A program made the position numbers and the translations under genes. Below, one piece after another: positions 17,035 to 26,251 of a stretch of DNA of 64,000 nt (position 1 is its first letter; each line of letters starts with the position of its first letter). This DNA comes from an uncultured Tidjanibacter sp. (GTDB lineage: Bacteria; Bacteroidota; Bacteroidia; Bacteroidales; Rikenellaceae). The notes beneath the pieces are model-generated. The model was not told where the DNA came from, searched no databases, and saw only the letters and a list, made by a program, of their open reading frames with translations. Location: contig CANTVF010000001.1 in NCBI GenBank assembly GCA_947852905.1, positions 186,001-250,000 on the forward strand. Reading direction: 5' to 3'.

Positions 17035-17538
17035 TTATTTTATTAATTCTATGATTTGTTGCGTCTTGTCTATATCCTTGCCGTAGTACAATACGGTCGG
17101 GTTGGTAGCTATGTCGAGTACCAGAGAATAACCGTGGTCGGCCGCATATTTTTCTATGGTTGCGGTTACCTTTTTCCGGTGCGGTTCGAGTTTGCTCTCC
17201 TGCAACTTGGCTATTGTGCCTTCGTTGCCGAAGATGCTTTCCTGATATTCGGCTATTTTCTGTTCGTTGGCGAGTATTGTGGCTTCGTACTGCTGTCTTT
17301 CGTATTGCGACAGAGAGGCTTTTTGCGACATGTACGCCTCGTATTGTTCTTCGAGCTGAGCGTAAGCGTTGTCGATATTCTGCTGATATTGTTCCGCTTC
17401 CTTGTTGATCTCTTCGACCGCGGCATTGTATGCGGCGATGGATTTGAAAACGGTTTCGGTATTTACTACCATATAATTCTGTGCCGATGCGACGCCTGCG
17501 AACATTACGGCTATCGCCAATATCCATAACTTTTTCAT
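17035..17538 (-). CDS. OmpH/Skp family periplasmic chaperone (first copy)
   Basis: A 167-residue protein with a signal peptide (KKLWILAIAVMFAGVASA) and YMVVNTETVFKSIAAYNAA. A glutamine/glutamate-rich coiled coil follows (EQYQQNIDNAYAQLEEQYEA and beyond), and it ends with the core motif SLVLDIATNPTVLYYGKDID. It lies directly behind bamA (36 bases) and is diverged from the second copy. Two tandem Skp genes after bamA are usual in Bacteroidales. Confidence 0.93.
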   Translation of the reverse strand: MKKLWILAIAVMFAGVASAQNYMVVNTETVFKSIAAYNAAVEEINKEAEQYQQNIDNAYAQLEEQYEAYMSQKASLSQYERQQYEATILANEQKIAEYQESIFGNEGTIAKLQESKLEPHRKKVTATIEKYAADHGYSLVLDIATNPTVLYYGKDIDKTQQIIELIK

Positions 17539-17574
17539 AAAGCTGGTGTTTAAACTGTTATACTTTCCAATCCG

Positions 17575-20127
17575 TTAGAGCGGTATACCCATCGTGAAGT
17601 GCAGCTGTCCGCCATGCGGGGCAGTCGATTGTGCCGTACCGTCGAAACCGTAACCCCAATCGAGACCGATCATGCCAAGCATGGGCAGGAATACTCTTAC
17701 TCCGACGCCCAACGAGCGGTGTACATTGAACGGATCGAACTGTTGCCACGATGCGAATCCGTTACCTGCTTCCGCAAATACCAGGCCATATATGGTCGTA
17801 GCTCCCTGTTGGATTATGGGATACCTTAACTCCAGAGTGTATTTGTTATATACGCTGGCTTGTGTGTATACGTTGGGGTGCTGCGGATCGTATGGCGTAA
17901 GGCTGCCGTTGGAGTATCCTCGCAGGCTGATAACGTCCACGCCGTAGATATTGTAACCGGTCATGCCGTCGCCGCCGACGTCGAATCCTTCGAACGGCGA
18001 CTGTTTGTACTTATTGTAGTATCCGCGGTAACCGAGTTCGGCCCTTGCCATGAGGACGAGTTTCTGGTCGGCGGTCAACGGGAAGAACCACTGTACTTTT
18101 GCTATCCACTTATGGTATTCGATCCATTTGTATTTCGCCTGATCGTCGTCGGGCATGTTTTTATAGTCCTTCTTGTCGAAAAGCGAGTATGGAGGCGTCA
18201 GTGCCAGCGAAAGCGAGAACTCGGAACCGCTGCTCGGATAAATGGGATTGCTCAACGTGTTGCGCGACAATACTGTGGTGAGTGTGAAGATGTTTGCCCA
18301 ACCGTTACGGAACAGATAGAAGTTGTTCCAGTCTTTCAGGTGGTATGCCGTGTATCCGAGTTCGTAGTAGAGCGTGAAGTAGGGGTCGGGGCTCGACAGA
18401 CGGGTGCCGATACCCACTGCGGCGCCTATGGTGCGGAAGTGCGCTTTCCCTTTACGGAATATGCCTCCGAAATAGTAAGAGTCAGTTTCATTGGAATAGA
18501 AGGCGGATACCGTGAGCGAATTTGGTTTGCGTCCGCCGAGCCACGGTTCGGTAAAACTTCCCATGACCGATGTGTAATACGATCCGTTGGATTGCGCACG
18601 CAGTATGAGCTGCTGGTTGCGACCGGACGGGTAGGGACGCCATTTGTTCCATTTGAAAAAGTCCTGTATGGACAGGTTGTTGAGTTGCAGACCTATTGCT
18701 CCTACGAACATGCCGCCTCCGACACCGAAAGACAATTCTCCCTTGTCGCTCGAAGTTTCCGACAGAGGCCAGCCTATATCGACGAGGTCGCTGTTCGGAG
18801 ATACTATATTGATCGTCGGAGCCAGAGTGGCTGCATCGAAATGCTGCATGTTGGCCAGCTGGCGCATGGTTTGCATTATCAGCGCTCTGTTGTACAATTC
18901 GCCCGGACGGGTATAGAGTTCGCGGCGTATGACTTCGTCGTCTACATGGCGGTTGCCGGTTATGTCTACTTTGTTTATCGTGAACGGTTTGCCTTCGAAT
19001 ATCTGTATCTCGAGGTCTATGGAATCCTGAGCCACTACGATTTCGTTGGGTATTATGGTAGAGGTCAGGTAGCCGTTGTTCTGATACAGGGCCGAAATCT
19101 GGAACGGATCGTCGAAATCTACCGAACTGCCCAAACCGAGACGTTCGTTGATCGTCTTCTTATCATATGTGTCGCCCGGATTGATGCCCAGCAATAATTG
19201 CAGCTCCTCGGTCGGGTATTTCGTATTGCCCACCCACGTTATATTACGGATATAGAACTTGTTGCCCTCTTCGAGCTTTATGTTTATTCCGATTCTCTTG
19301 TCGTTGATTGGATATATGGAGTCGGATACTATCACGGCATTGCGGTATCCGAGCGAGTTGTACAGGTCGAGGATATTGTTTTTGTCCGCTTCGTAGTCCG
19401 TTTCGTTGAGTTTGAATTTCTGGAAGAAGTTCGGATTGACCTGATGCGTTTTTTTCATCGCGCGGCGCAGCCGTTTGTCGCTCAGAGCTTCGTTGCCGTC
19501 GAAAGTTATGGAGCCGATTCTGACCCTGTCGTTTTTATCTACCGCGAATGTTACGTTGACGGCGTTTCTCACCAATGAATCGTTGGCGATTTTGGTGTTT
19601 ACTTCGACATTGCGGAAGCCTTTTTCTACGAAATGTTGTTTGATCAGCAATTCGTTTTTCTCGATTATGTAATCGGAGAGTTCCGTACCGCGTTTAAGTT
19701 TGAGCTCTTCGAGCAGTTTTGCAGCTTCGCCTTTACGTACGCCGGTAAAGTTCCAGCTGTTTACGCGCGGCCTTTCCTGGAGATATATTTCGAGATTGAC
19801 CTTGTCGTCGGGCAGCAGCTCGGCTATTACCTGTACGTCCGAGAAATAACGTTGGCTCCACAGGCGCGATACCGCCTGCGATATGTAGTTGCCCGGTATG
19901 TAAATTACTTCGCCTCTTGTAAGACCAGCCGACGATATGAGTATTTCCGGATCTAGATATTTAACACCGAATACCTTGATGTCATTTATGGTATACGGTT
20001 TGGGATTGTCGTAATCTATGACGGGCGGTTGCGATTCGGTCGGCGCCTCTGTTTGCATGTCTTGCGCCTTTCCCGTCAATGGCATTGCCAACAATATGGA
20101 GAACAGAATCAGTATCGCTTTTCTCAT
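17575..20127 (-). CDS. bamA: Outer-membrane protein assembly factor BamA
   Basis: An 850-residue protein: signal peptide to about residue 21, then five POTRA repeats (about 45-450), for example YTINDIKVFGVKYLDPEIL and ENELLIKQHFVEKGFRN. A C-terminal 16-strand barrel carries SLRGYSNGSLTPYD (the VRGF-type motif of strand/loop 6) and ends with HFTMGIPL. It catalyses insertion of outer-membrane barrel proteins. The context uppS-bamA-skp-skp fits an envelope-biogenesis operon. The gene is intact and of normal length for the phylum. Confidence 0.96.
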   Translation of the reverse strand: MRKAILILFSILLAMPLTGKAQDMQTEAPTESQPPVIDYDNPKPYTINDIKVFGVKYLDPEILISSAGLTRGEVIYIPGNYISQAVSRLWSQRYFSDVQVIAELLPDDKVNLEIYLQERPRVNSWNFTGVRKGEAAKLLEELKLKRGTELSDYIIEKNELLIKQHFVEKGFRNVEVNTKIANDSLVRNAVNVTFAVDKNDRVRIGSITFDGNEALSDKRLRRAMKKTHQVNPNFFQKFKLNETDYEADKNNILDLYNSLGYRNAVIVSDSIYPINDKRIGINIKLEEGNKFYIRNITWVGNTKYPTEELQLLLGINPGDTYDKKTINERLGLGSSVDFDDPFQISALYQNNGYLTSTIIPNEIVVAQDSIDLEIQIFEGKPFTINKVDITGNRHVDDEVIRRELYTRPGELYNRALIMQTMRQLANMQHFDAATLAPTINIVSPNSDLVDIGWPLSETSSDKGELSFGVGGGMFVGAIGLQLNNLSIQDFFKWNKWRPYPSGRNQQLILRAQSNGSYYTSVMGSFTEPWLGGRKPNSLTVSAFYSNETDSYYFGGIFRKGKAHFRTIGAAVGIGTRLSSPDPYFTLYYELGYTAYHLKDWNNFYLFRNGWANIFTLTTVLSRNTLSNPIYPSSGSEFSLSLALTPPYSLFDKKDYKNMPDDDQAKYKWIEYHKWIAKVQWFFPLTADQKLVLMARAELGYRGYYNKYKQSPFEGFDVGGDGMTGYNIYGVDVISLRGYSNGSLTPYDPQHPNVYTQASVYNKYTLELRYPIIQQGATTIYGLVFAEAGNGFASWQQFDPFNVHRSLGVGVRVFLPMLGMIGLDWGYGFDGTAQSTAPHGGQLHFTMGIPL

Positions 20128-20151
20128 TATTCAGTATTGTGCTTTGCAGAT

Positions 20152-20883
20152 TTAATTTTGCGTGTGACAGTCGGATACCAGACCGAATCTTCGTTCCCTT
20201 CCGGCATAGGATGCCAGTGCCGCATCGAATTCGGCGTCGCCGAAATCAGGCCAGTAAGTTTTTGTGAAATACAGTTCGCTGTAGGCGCCCTGCCACAGCA
20301 GAAAGTTGCTCAGACGTTGTTCGCCGCCGGTACGTATTATGAGGTCCGGATCGGGTATTTCGTTCGTGTACAGATGTCGTGAAACGGTCGCAGCGTCTAT
20401 TTCATCCGGCGTCAGAATACCGGCTACCGCCTTTTCGGCCAACATGCGTGCTGCATGGGCCAGTTCGCTCCGGGAACTGTAATTGAGGGCGAGTTGCAGA
20501 TTCAGTGACGTGCAGTTTTCCGTACCTCGTTCGATTATGTCGAGATGCTCGATTACTTTTTCCGGCATACCGGCACGGTCGCCCAAAGCCCTTACGCGGA
20601 TACCTTCCTTTTTGAGTTCGTCCATTTCGTTGACGATGCTCTTGCACAGAAGTTCCATGAGCATATCGACCTCTTCCTGAGGACGTCCCCAGTTTTCGGT
20701 TGAGAAAACGTAAAGCGTAAGGTATTTTATGCCGTGACGGTGAGCCGCCTTGAGGACTGTCCTGACGCTTTCGACTCCTTGTCGGTGGCCTTCGTAACGC
20801 TCCATGCCTTTTTCCTTGGCCCAGCGTCCGTTTCCGTCCATAATTATGGCTACGTGATCCGGTATTTTGTCTTGAACGGTCAT
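20152..20883 (-). CDS. uppS: Undecaprenyl diphosphate synthase (di-trans,poly-cis)
   Basis: A 243-residue cis-prenyltransferase: IPDHVAIIMDGNGRWAKEKG with the catalytic Asp, then RYEGHRQGVESVR, YLTLYVFSTENWGRP, and DLIIRTGGEQRLSNFLLWQG plus YSELYFTKTYWPDF near the C-terminus. It makes the C55 lipid carrier for peptidoglycan and surface glycans from isopentenyl diphosphate and farnesyl diphosphate. It is the first gene of the operon, 24 bases before bamA. A TATATTTG box on the minus strand at 20919-20926 lies 36 bases before its ATG. Confidence 0.97.
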   Translation of the reverse strand: MTVQDKIPDHVAIIMDGNGRWAKEKGMERYEGHRQGVESVRTVLKAAHRHGIKYLTLYVFSTENWGRPQEEVDMLMELLCKSIVNEMDELKKEGIRVRALGDRAGMPEKVIEHLDIIERGTENCTSLNLQLALNYSSRSELAHAARMLAEKAVAGILTPDEIDAATVSRHLYTNEIPDPDLIIRTGGEQRLSNFLLWQGAYSELYFTKTYWPDFGDAEFDAALASYAGRERRFGLVSDCHTQN

Positions 20884-20918
20884 TTGTGTCGTTATGGTAA
20901 TATGCGCTAATGAGCCTA

Positions 20919-20926
20919 CAAATATA
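20919..20926 (-). promoter_or_regulatory. -7 box for the uppS operon
   Basis: The minus strand reads TATATTTG, the exact Bacteroidetes -7 form, 36 bases upstream of uppS. No good -33 element is evident. The rest of the uppS-nadK spacer (20884-21164) shows nothing else. Confidence 0.5.
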
Positions 20927-21164
20927 ATATTAATGTGCCGATAAACGTTTTAATCATGCGAATACTTTTAGGTAGCCGCGTTTATTCGCGGGCATCGTCG
21001 CGACATGTATACGCTTGCGCAGAGAAGTCGAAATACTCCACTTAGGTCGTATCTGGCTCGTTGCGAACGGTGCGATACGCTTCGGTTATTTCGGCAAATG
21101 CGACAAACGAATACGATGAACGGCGACGATAACGATTTATATCGTGCCGTCGTGAGCGAATGCG

Positions 21165-22055
21165 TTATCTGTGTTTGTCCCAACCGTCAAGCCCCCACAT
21201 CATTTTATTCCTTAACGTGTCGTAAAAGGATATATTTTGCGGGTTTACCAAAAAAATGGATTTTTCCGCCTTCTTTATAAAGAATTCCGCTCCGCAGAGG
21301 ACTTTGAAAGAACGATTGTCTATGCTGACGGACGAATATCGTGCGCGGCTGTTGACCCGGACACGAACGACGGAGCTGTCGGGTATTACCATGGGACGCA
21401 TAGTGAGGTTGTGCGGGGCTATGGGAGCGACGACGAAGCAGCCGCACATGGGGGCTACTATCGGACCGCCTACGCTTAACGAATAGGCCGTAGAGCCTGT
21501 CGGGGTGGAAATAAGCACTCCGTCGCCGCGGTATGTGGCCAGTCTGTCTCCGTCAACGAATACGTCGGCATATGTCATGTTGATCTCCGAACGGTGTATT
21601 GTAAATTCGTTGAGCGCGTAGGGGTGCTCGACCGGGGACGGGAAATCTCCGGATATTTCGAGCAGTGTGCGCGGCTGTATTTCGTACTTTCCGGCGCACA
21701 GGTTTTCGAACAGTCTGCCTGTCTCGCCGCGGGGGGTGTTGGCCAGAAAACCGAGGTGGCCGTGGTTGATGCCGAGAATAGGTATGCAATGGCCGTAAAC
21801 GAGCCTTACGGCTTCGAGAAAAGTTCCGTCGCCGCCGTAACTTATCATCATCGAATCGTCGCACGGAATGTTGTCGAGCGTATCGTATTCCCTTTCCGCA
21901 GGAATCGTGATGTCGGTCTTCCTGCGTATGGTTTCAGCGAAACCTCTGTTGATATGCCACCTCAGGCGGCATGCGTTCAGGGACGAGAATATTGCGTACA
22001 GTTCTTCGGGTGCTATGTCGAGATCGGGCCTTGAGAACAGAATGATTGTATTCAT
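21165..22055 (-). CDS. nadK: NAD kinase
   Basis: A 296-residue protein with the NAD-kinase signatures: YGGDGTFLEAVRL (GGDGT), GINHGHLGFLA, LNEFTIHRSE (NE/D region) and DGVLISTPTGSTAYSLSVGG. It phosphorylates NAD to NADP using ATP in the cytoplasm. It is transcribed toward uppS with a 281-base gap and diverges from pdxJ. Length is typical. Confidence 0.95.
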   Translation of the reverse strand: MNTIILFSRPDLDIAPEELYAIFSSLNACRLRWHINRGFAETIRRKTDITIPAEREYDTLDNIPCDDSMMISYGGDGTFLEAVRLVYGHCIPILGINHGHLGFLANTPRGETGRLFENLCAGKYEIQPRTLLEISGDFPSPVEHPYALNEFTIHRSEINMTYADVFVDGDRLATYRGDGVLISTPTGSTAYSLSVGGPIVAPMCGCFVVAPIAPHNLTMRPMVIPDSSVVRVRVNSRARYSSVSIDNRSFKVLCGAEFFIKKAEKSIFLVNPQNISFYDTLRNKMMWGLDGWDKHR

Positions 22056-22072
22056 CTGACAATTTTTTGTTG

Positions 22073-22080
22073 TATCTTTA
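22073..22080 (+). promoter_or_regulatory. -7 box for pdxJ
   Basis: TATCTTTA followed by C, a common variant of TAnnTTTG, 70 bases before the pdxJ ATG in the nadK-pdxJ divergent spacer. Confidence 0.4.
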
Positions 22081-22150
22081 CGGTCTCGAAAATGCCGGAG
22101 GATACGCCTCCGGAGCTGTTACCGGTTAATTTTCATTAAGGTATTTCGCC

Positions 22151-22870
22151 ATGACCAAACTGAGTGTAAATATAAACAAGATTGCCGTAATACGCAATTC
22201 ACGCGGCGGCAATATACCCGATGTCATAGAAGCGGCGCGACGCATAGAGGGTTTCGGTGCTGAAGGTATAACCGTACATCCGCGTCCGGACGAACGTCAT
22301 ATACGTTATGCCGATGTGCGTGAATTGCGTAAGGTGGTGACTACCGAACTGAATATAGAGGGCAACCCATTCGAAGAGTTCGTGGATCTCGTAATGGAGG
22401 TGGTGCCGACGCAGGTTACGCTGGTACCCGATGCAAAGGATGCCATAACTTCCAATGCCGGGTGGGATACTGTGCGTTATCGCGATTTCCTGCGCGAAAA
22501 AGCCGATCTGTTTCACAGTAAAGGTATAAGGGTTTCTGTATTCGTCAATCCGGATGTCGATATGGTGCGAGGAGCGGCCGATTGCGGCGCCGATCGTGTG
22601 GAACTCTATACGGAGATGTATGCGCGGGAGTATGCCGATGATCGAGAAAAGGCGATTGCCGGTTATGTGCGGGCGGCAGAAGAGGCGCACAGGCTCGGTC
22701 TCGGACTTAACGCCGGGCACGATCTTAATCTAGATAATCTTCGATATTTCATATCGAGGATTCCTTTTACCGATGAAGTGTCTATCGGCCATGCGCTTAT
22801 TTCCGATGCGCTCTATTACGGACTCGAAAAGACCGTGGAGATGTTTCTCGAACGTGTGAAATTGAAATAA
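22151..22870 (+). CDS. pdxJ: Pyridoxine 5'-phosphate synthase
   Basis: A 239-residue TIM-barrel enzyme: LSVNINKIAVIRNSRGGNIP at the start, GAEGITVHPRPDERHIRY, FNIEGNPFEEF-like segment (LNIEGNPFEEFVDLV), VFVNPDVD, VELYTEMYA, and GHDLNLDNLRYF, then SIGHALISDAL. It condenses 1-deoxyxylulose 5-phosphate with 3-amino-2-oxopropyl phosphate to give PNP, the last ring-forming step of the DXP-dependent vitamin B6 route. Followed after 19 bases by cca, so probably cotranscribed. Confidence 0.96.
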   Translation: MTKLSVNINKIAVIRNSRGGNIPDVIEAARRIEGFGAEGITVHPRPDERHIRYADVRELRKVVTTELNIEGNPFEEFVDLVMEVVPTQVTLVPDAKDAITSNAGWDTVRYRDFLREKADLFHSKGIRVSVFVNPDVDMVRGAADCGADRVELYTEMYAREYADDREKAIAGYVRAAEEAHRLGLGLNAGHDLNLDNLRYFISRIPFTDEVSIGHALISDALYYGLEKTVEMFLERVKLK

Positions 22871-22889
22871 GTAGATAGCTTTGCAACAG

Positions 22890-24308
22890 ATGTCGAGCCA
22901 TACTGCCGATTCGCCGCTTTCGTTGCCGATATTCGGGAAAATATCTTCCATAGTCGATAGTCTCGGATTGCGCGCCTATGTCATAGGCGGTTACGTGCGC
23001 GACTATTATCTGTGCCGCAGGTGTACGGATATAGACGTCGTGGTAGTCGGCAGCGGAGTCGAGGTGGCAAGGGCGCTCGGACGCGAATTGGGAACTAATG
23101 TTACGGTGTTCAAGACGTTCGGTACGGCCATGTTGCATGCCGACGGCATGGAGGTCGAGTTCGTAGGCGCCCGTAAGGAGTCCTATTCTAAGGATTCGCG
23201 CAAGCCTGTAGTCGAGGAGGGAACGTTGCGTGACGACCAGCTCCGTCGCGACTTCACCATAAACGCTATGGCGTGGTCGCTAAACGGCGACACGTTCGGC
23301 GAACTGGTCGATCCTTTCGACGGCATGGAGGATCTGGAGGGATGCATAATCCGTACTCCGTGCGATCCCGATGTCACTTTTTCGGACGACCCGTTGCGCA
23401 TGATGAGGGCGGTGAGATTCGCCGCACAGCTCGGCTTCGATATTGCTCCGGAGACGTTCGAGGCCATAGAACGGAACTGCGAGCGTATCAAGATAGTATC
23501 CAAGGAGCGTATCATTACGGAAATCAACAAAATAGTAATGTCGCCGGTGCCTTCTATAGGATTCGAGTTGCTCGATATGACCGGGTTGTTGCCTCTGGTG
23601 TTTCCTGAGATGAGCCGTCTGAAAGGCGTGGAAAAGGTGGGGATGCACGGTCATAAGGATAATTTCGTGCATACATTGATGGTGCTCGACAATGTGGCTC
23701 TGAACAGCGACAACCTGTGGTTGCGTTGGGCGGCCATATTGCACGATATAGGAAAGCCAGCCACCAAAGCGTACAATCCCAAAGCGGGGTGGACGTTCCA
23801 TGGGCATGAGGTCGTAGGCGCGCGAATGGTGCCGGATATATTCCGACGCATGAAACTGCCTCTGAACGAAAAGATGAAATATGTGCGTAAACTCGTCACG
23901 CTGCATCTTAGGCCGATTGTTCTTTCGGAGGATATAGTGACGGATTCGGCCGTGAGGAGACTGCTGTTCGAGGCGGGCGACGATATAGACGACCTTATGA
24001 CTTTGTGCGAAGCCGACATAACTTCCGGCGATGAACGCAAGGTGAAGCGTTACTTGAAGAACTTCGCCATAGTTAGACGGAAACTCAAGGAGATAGAGGA
24101 GAAAGACAAGATACGCAATTTCCAACCGCCCATCAGCGGAGAGCTTATTATGGAGACATACGGCATACCGCCGAGCAAAGTGGTGGGGGATATCAAGGAC
24201 GAAATCAAAGAAGCCATTCTCGACGGTCGTATAGCCAACGACTATTCAGAAGCCTACGCCATGATGGAGCGGCTGGCGGCCGGATACGGATTGACGAAAG
24301 CGAAGTGA
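22890..24308 (+). CDS. cca: CCA tRNA nucleotidyltransferase with HD domain
   Basis: About 472 residues from the ATG at 22890; an upstream TTG at 22881 would add three. The head domain has GGYVRDYYL, then TDIDVVVVGSG (metal-binding Asp-x-Asp), RRDFTINAMAW, and DPLRMMRAVRFAAQLGF. A C-terminal HD domain follows (HKDNFVHTLMVLDNV, WAAILHDIGKPAT). It belongs to the poly(A) polymerase/tRNA nucleotidyltransferase family with the HD phosphohydrolase extension seen in Bacteroidetes. It adds or repairs the 3' CCA of tRNAs; the tRNA genes in this window do not encode CCA, so it is needed. Confidence 0.93.
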   Translation: MSSHTADSPLSLPIFGKISSIVDSLGLRAYVIGGYVRDYYLCRRCTDIDVVVVGSGVEVARALGRELGTNVTVFKTFGTAMLHADGMEVEFVGARKESYSKDSRKPVVEEGTLRDDQLRRDFTINAMAWSLNGDTFGELVDPFDGMEDLEGCIIRTPCDPDVTFSDDPLRMMRAVRFAAQLGFDIAPETFEAIERNCERIKIVSKERIITEINKIVMSPVPSIGFELLDMTGLLPLVFPEMSRLKGVEKVGMHGHKDNFVHTLMVLDNVALNSDNLWLRWAAILHDIGKPATKAYNPKAGWTFHGHEVVGARMVPDIFRRMKLPLNEKMKYVRKLVTLHLRPIVLSEDIVTDSAVRRLLFEAGDDIDDLMTLCEADITSGDERKVKRYLKNFAIVRRKLKEIEEKDKIRNFQPPISGELIMETYGIPPSKVVGDIKDEIKEAILDGRIANDYSEAYAMMERLAAGYGLTKAK

Positions 24309-24341
24309 GCCTCCTATACGTTTCTGCCGTTTCGGTGTTGC

Positions 24342-24400
24342 CGCTGCCTCCCGTCAAACGGTACGAATAACCGTTTCGTCGGCAGCGACGTTTGTTTTTT
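24342..24400 (+). terminator. Terminator after cca
   Basis: Outer arms CGCTGCC/GGCAGCG and inner arms AAACGGT/ACCGTTT form a stacked hairpin (24342-24388), followed by TTTGTTTTTT. Confidence 0.7.
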
Positions 24401-24427
24401 GCCGTGGTGTATTGTTGCGGGCGGATA

Positions 24428-25198
24428 TTATTTCGTGGCGATGAAGAACATGTCGAAACACTCCTCGTCAGCTTTCTTGAGAAAATAGTCGCTCGTGCAT
24501 ATAGAGTCGGTGAGTTCCCTGTTTCTCTTCAACAGCAATATGCGGTTGAGTCTGTTCATCAAGTCGTAAGGTATGCGAAGCATCCACCGCGGAAGGTGTT
24601 TGTTGAGTCTCAGGAAGTCGTATTTCAGTATCTTTTCCACCGAGCGTCTGTTTTTCTCGTAATATTGCATGACCTTGCCGTTGCCGTACACGCCGAGAGG
24701 CTCTATGTTGTCGAAATAACAGCCTATCAGCCCCTTGAACTCGTCTACGGTGTATTCTCTCAGATGCCACGGATTGCGGGTAAGCGACATGAGTTTGTTC
24801 GGTGTGGTGATGATTAGCCTTCCGCCCGGTTTGAGTACACGCTTTATTTCGGCTATCATGCCGAAGTCGTCTTTGATGTGTTCTATCACCTGAAACATTA
24901 TCACGAAATCCATGCAGCCGGAACTTATGGATTGCAGCGGCGGAACTTTCATTTTCAGAAAAGAGACGTTGCCGGTTTCCGGTAGTACGCCTTCGGGGGG
25001 AGTGCTTTTGTCTATGGTGGTGAAATGCGCCGCATGGGGAGCTATTATGGATACTCCGTAACCGCTGCCGGTGCCTATTTCCAGCACGTTGCCGCCGATT
25101 ATTTCCGCGGCCTTCTGGTACGCCAGCAGAGAACGTTGGAAAACGTAATTGTCCGACGCGTCGCTGTGAGAAACTCTTTCCGCACTCTGAATGGTCAT
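24428..25198 (-). CDS. Class I SAM-dependent methyltransferase
   Basis: A 256-residue protein with motif I (GNVLEIGTGSGYGVSII), an acidic strand-2 end (FTTIDKS), the FQVIEHIKDDFGMIAEI block and LKPGGRLIITTPN, all of the Methyltransf_11/ubiE-type fold. It continues with a basic C-terminal region (RRSVEKILKYDFLRLNK) that may bind lipid or nucleic acid. The substrate is unknown. It lies 10 bases behind the CvfB-like gene, so the two form a minus-strand operon. Confidence 0.85.
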   Translation of the reverse strand: MTIQSAERVSHSDASDNYVFQRSLLAYQKAAEIIGGNVLEIGTGSGYGVSIIAPHAAHFTTIDKSTPPEGVLPETGNVSFLKMKVPPLQSISSGCMDFVIMFQVIEHIKDDFGMIAEIKRVLKPGGRLIITTPNKLMSLTRNPWHLREYTVDEFKGLIGCYFDNIEPLGVYGNGKVMQYYEKNRRSVEKILKYDFLRLNKHLPRWMLRIPYDLMNRLNRILLLKRNRELTDSICTSDYFLKKADEECFDMFFIATK

Positions 25199-25208
25199 AA
25201 AAAAGTAT

Positions 25209-26054
25209 CTATTTTAGATTTTTGCGCTTTACGATATATTCGCCTTCGACGACGACGGCGGAGTGGCTCAGAAGATAACCGAGAGCTTTCTTGAAGGTCT
25301 TCTTGCTCATTCCTACCGTATCGGTTATTTCTTCCGGTGAGCTCTTGTCGTTCAGTTTGAGACGTCCTCCGGCTGATTCCAGCATGTCAGCGAGGCGTGC
25401 GGCCGCTTCTTTCACTTCGTCGAAACCCCGTTTTTGCAGGCTGACGTCTATGCGGTTGTCTTCCGTGATTCGGTCGACGTAGCCGGTCAGCCTGTCGCCT
25501 ATGGCTATTCTGCGGAACAGCTGGTTGTCGTATAGCACGCCCCAATGCCGGTCGTTTACTATAACTCTGAATCCGACGGCGATGCGTTGGGCGACGAGTA
25601 TATCCACTTCCTGACTTCTGCGTACCGTGACAGTATCGTTCGATATGAAGCCGTTCAATCGTGTAGTAGCCACCACACGTCCGGATATGTTGTCCCGGTA
25701 TACATACACGACGTAACTGCGGCGCGGCTCGACGCGGTATTGTTGGTTGGCGTTGGGCAGGAAAAGGTCTTTGGCCGTTACGCCCCAGTCGAGGAATGCT
25801 CCGTGAATGTTTTTGTCCACCACCTGTAGGAAAGCCGCTTGACCGGCCGTTGCCGCCGGGTGTTCCGTGGTGGCTATCAGACGGTCTTCGGAGTCGTGGT
25901 ATACGAACACTTCCTTGCTGTCGCCGGGTGTGTCGTCCAAAGAGACGTATCTGTTGGGCAGGAGCACCTCTTGACCTTCGTCGTCGGTCAGGTATATCCC
26001 GTGATCGGATATGCGGCTAATGGTCAATGTATAGTAATTTCCTGCTTGTAACAT
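25209..26054 (-). CDS. CvfB-like S1 RNA-binding protein
   Basis: A 281-residue protein: GNYYTLTISRISDHGIYL begins a series of S1-like OB domains (to about residue 200), including FLDWGVTAKDLFLPN. A C-terminal winged-helix segment (IGMSKKTFKKALGYLL-like) ends in IVKRKNLK. This is the layout of YitL/conserved virulence factor B. Known family members bind RNA and affect expression of surface factors; the role here is inferred only from the fold. First gene of a two-gene operon with the methyltransferase. Confidence 0.88.
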   Translation of the reverse strand: MLQAGNYYTLTISRISDHGIYLTDDEGQEVLLPNRYVSLDDTPGDSKEVFVYHDSEDRLIATTEHPAATAGQAAFLQVVDKNIHGAFLDWGVTAKDLFLPNANQQYRVEPRRSYVVYVYRDNISGRVVATTRLNGFISNDTVTVRRSQEVDILVAQRIAVGFRVIVNDRHWGVLYDNQLFRRIAIGDRLTGYVDRITEDNRIDVSLQKRGFDEVKEAAARLADMLESAGGRLKLNDKSSPEEITDTVGMSKKTFKKALGYLLSHSAVVVEGEYIVKRKNLK

Positions 26055-26251
26055 GTTCGTGCTGTTTTTGAACTCTGGCCGGCCCTTTGCCTGTCATTGG
26101 CATACGCCTACCAAAGGTAATTATCATACAAATGTAATTCAGAAAGCGCGATATTCATAATGCAAGACTTTATTTTATCTCCGGTACCATGCTGTACGGT
26201 TTTGAAAATCGCGCGGCAGGAGTTATTTTTACCGTAAAATTTCTGATAACT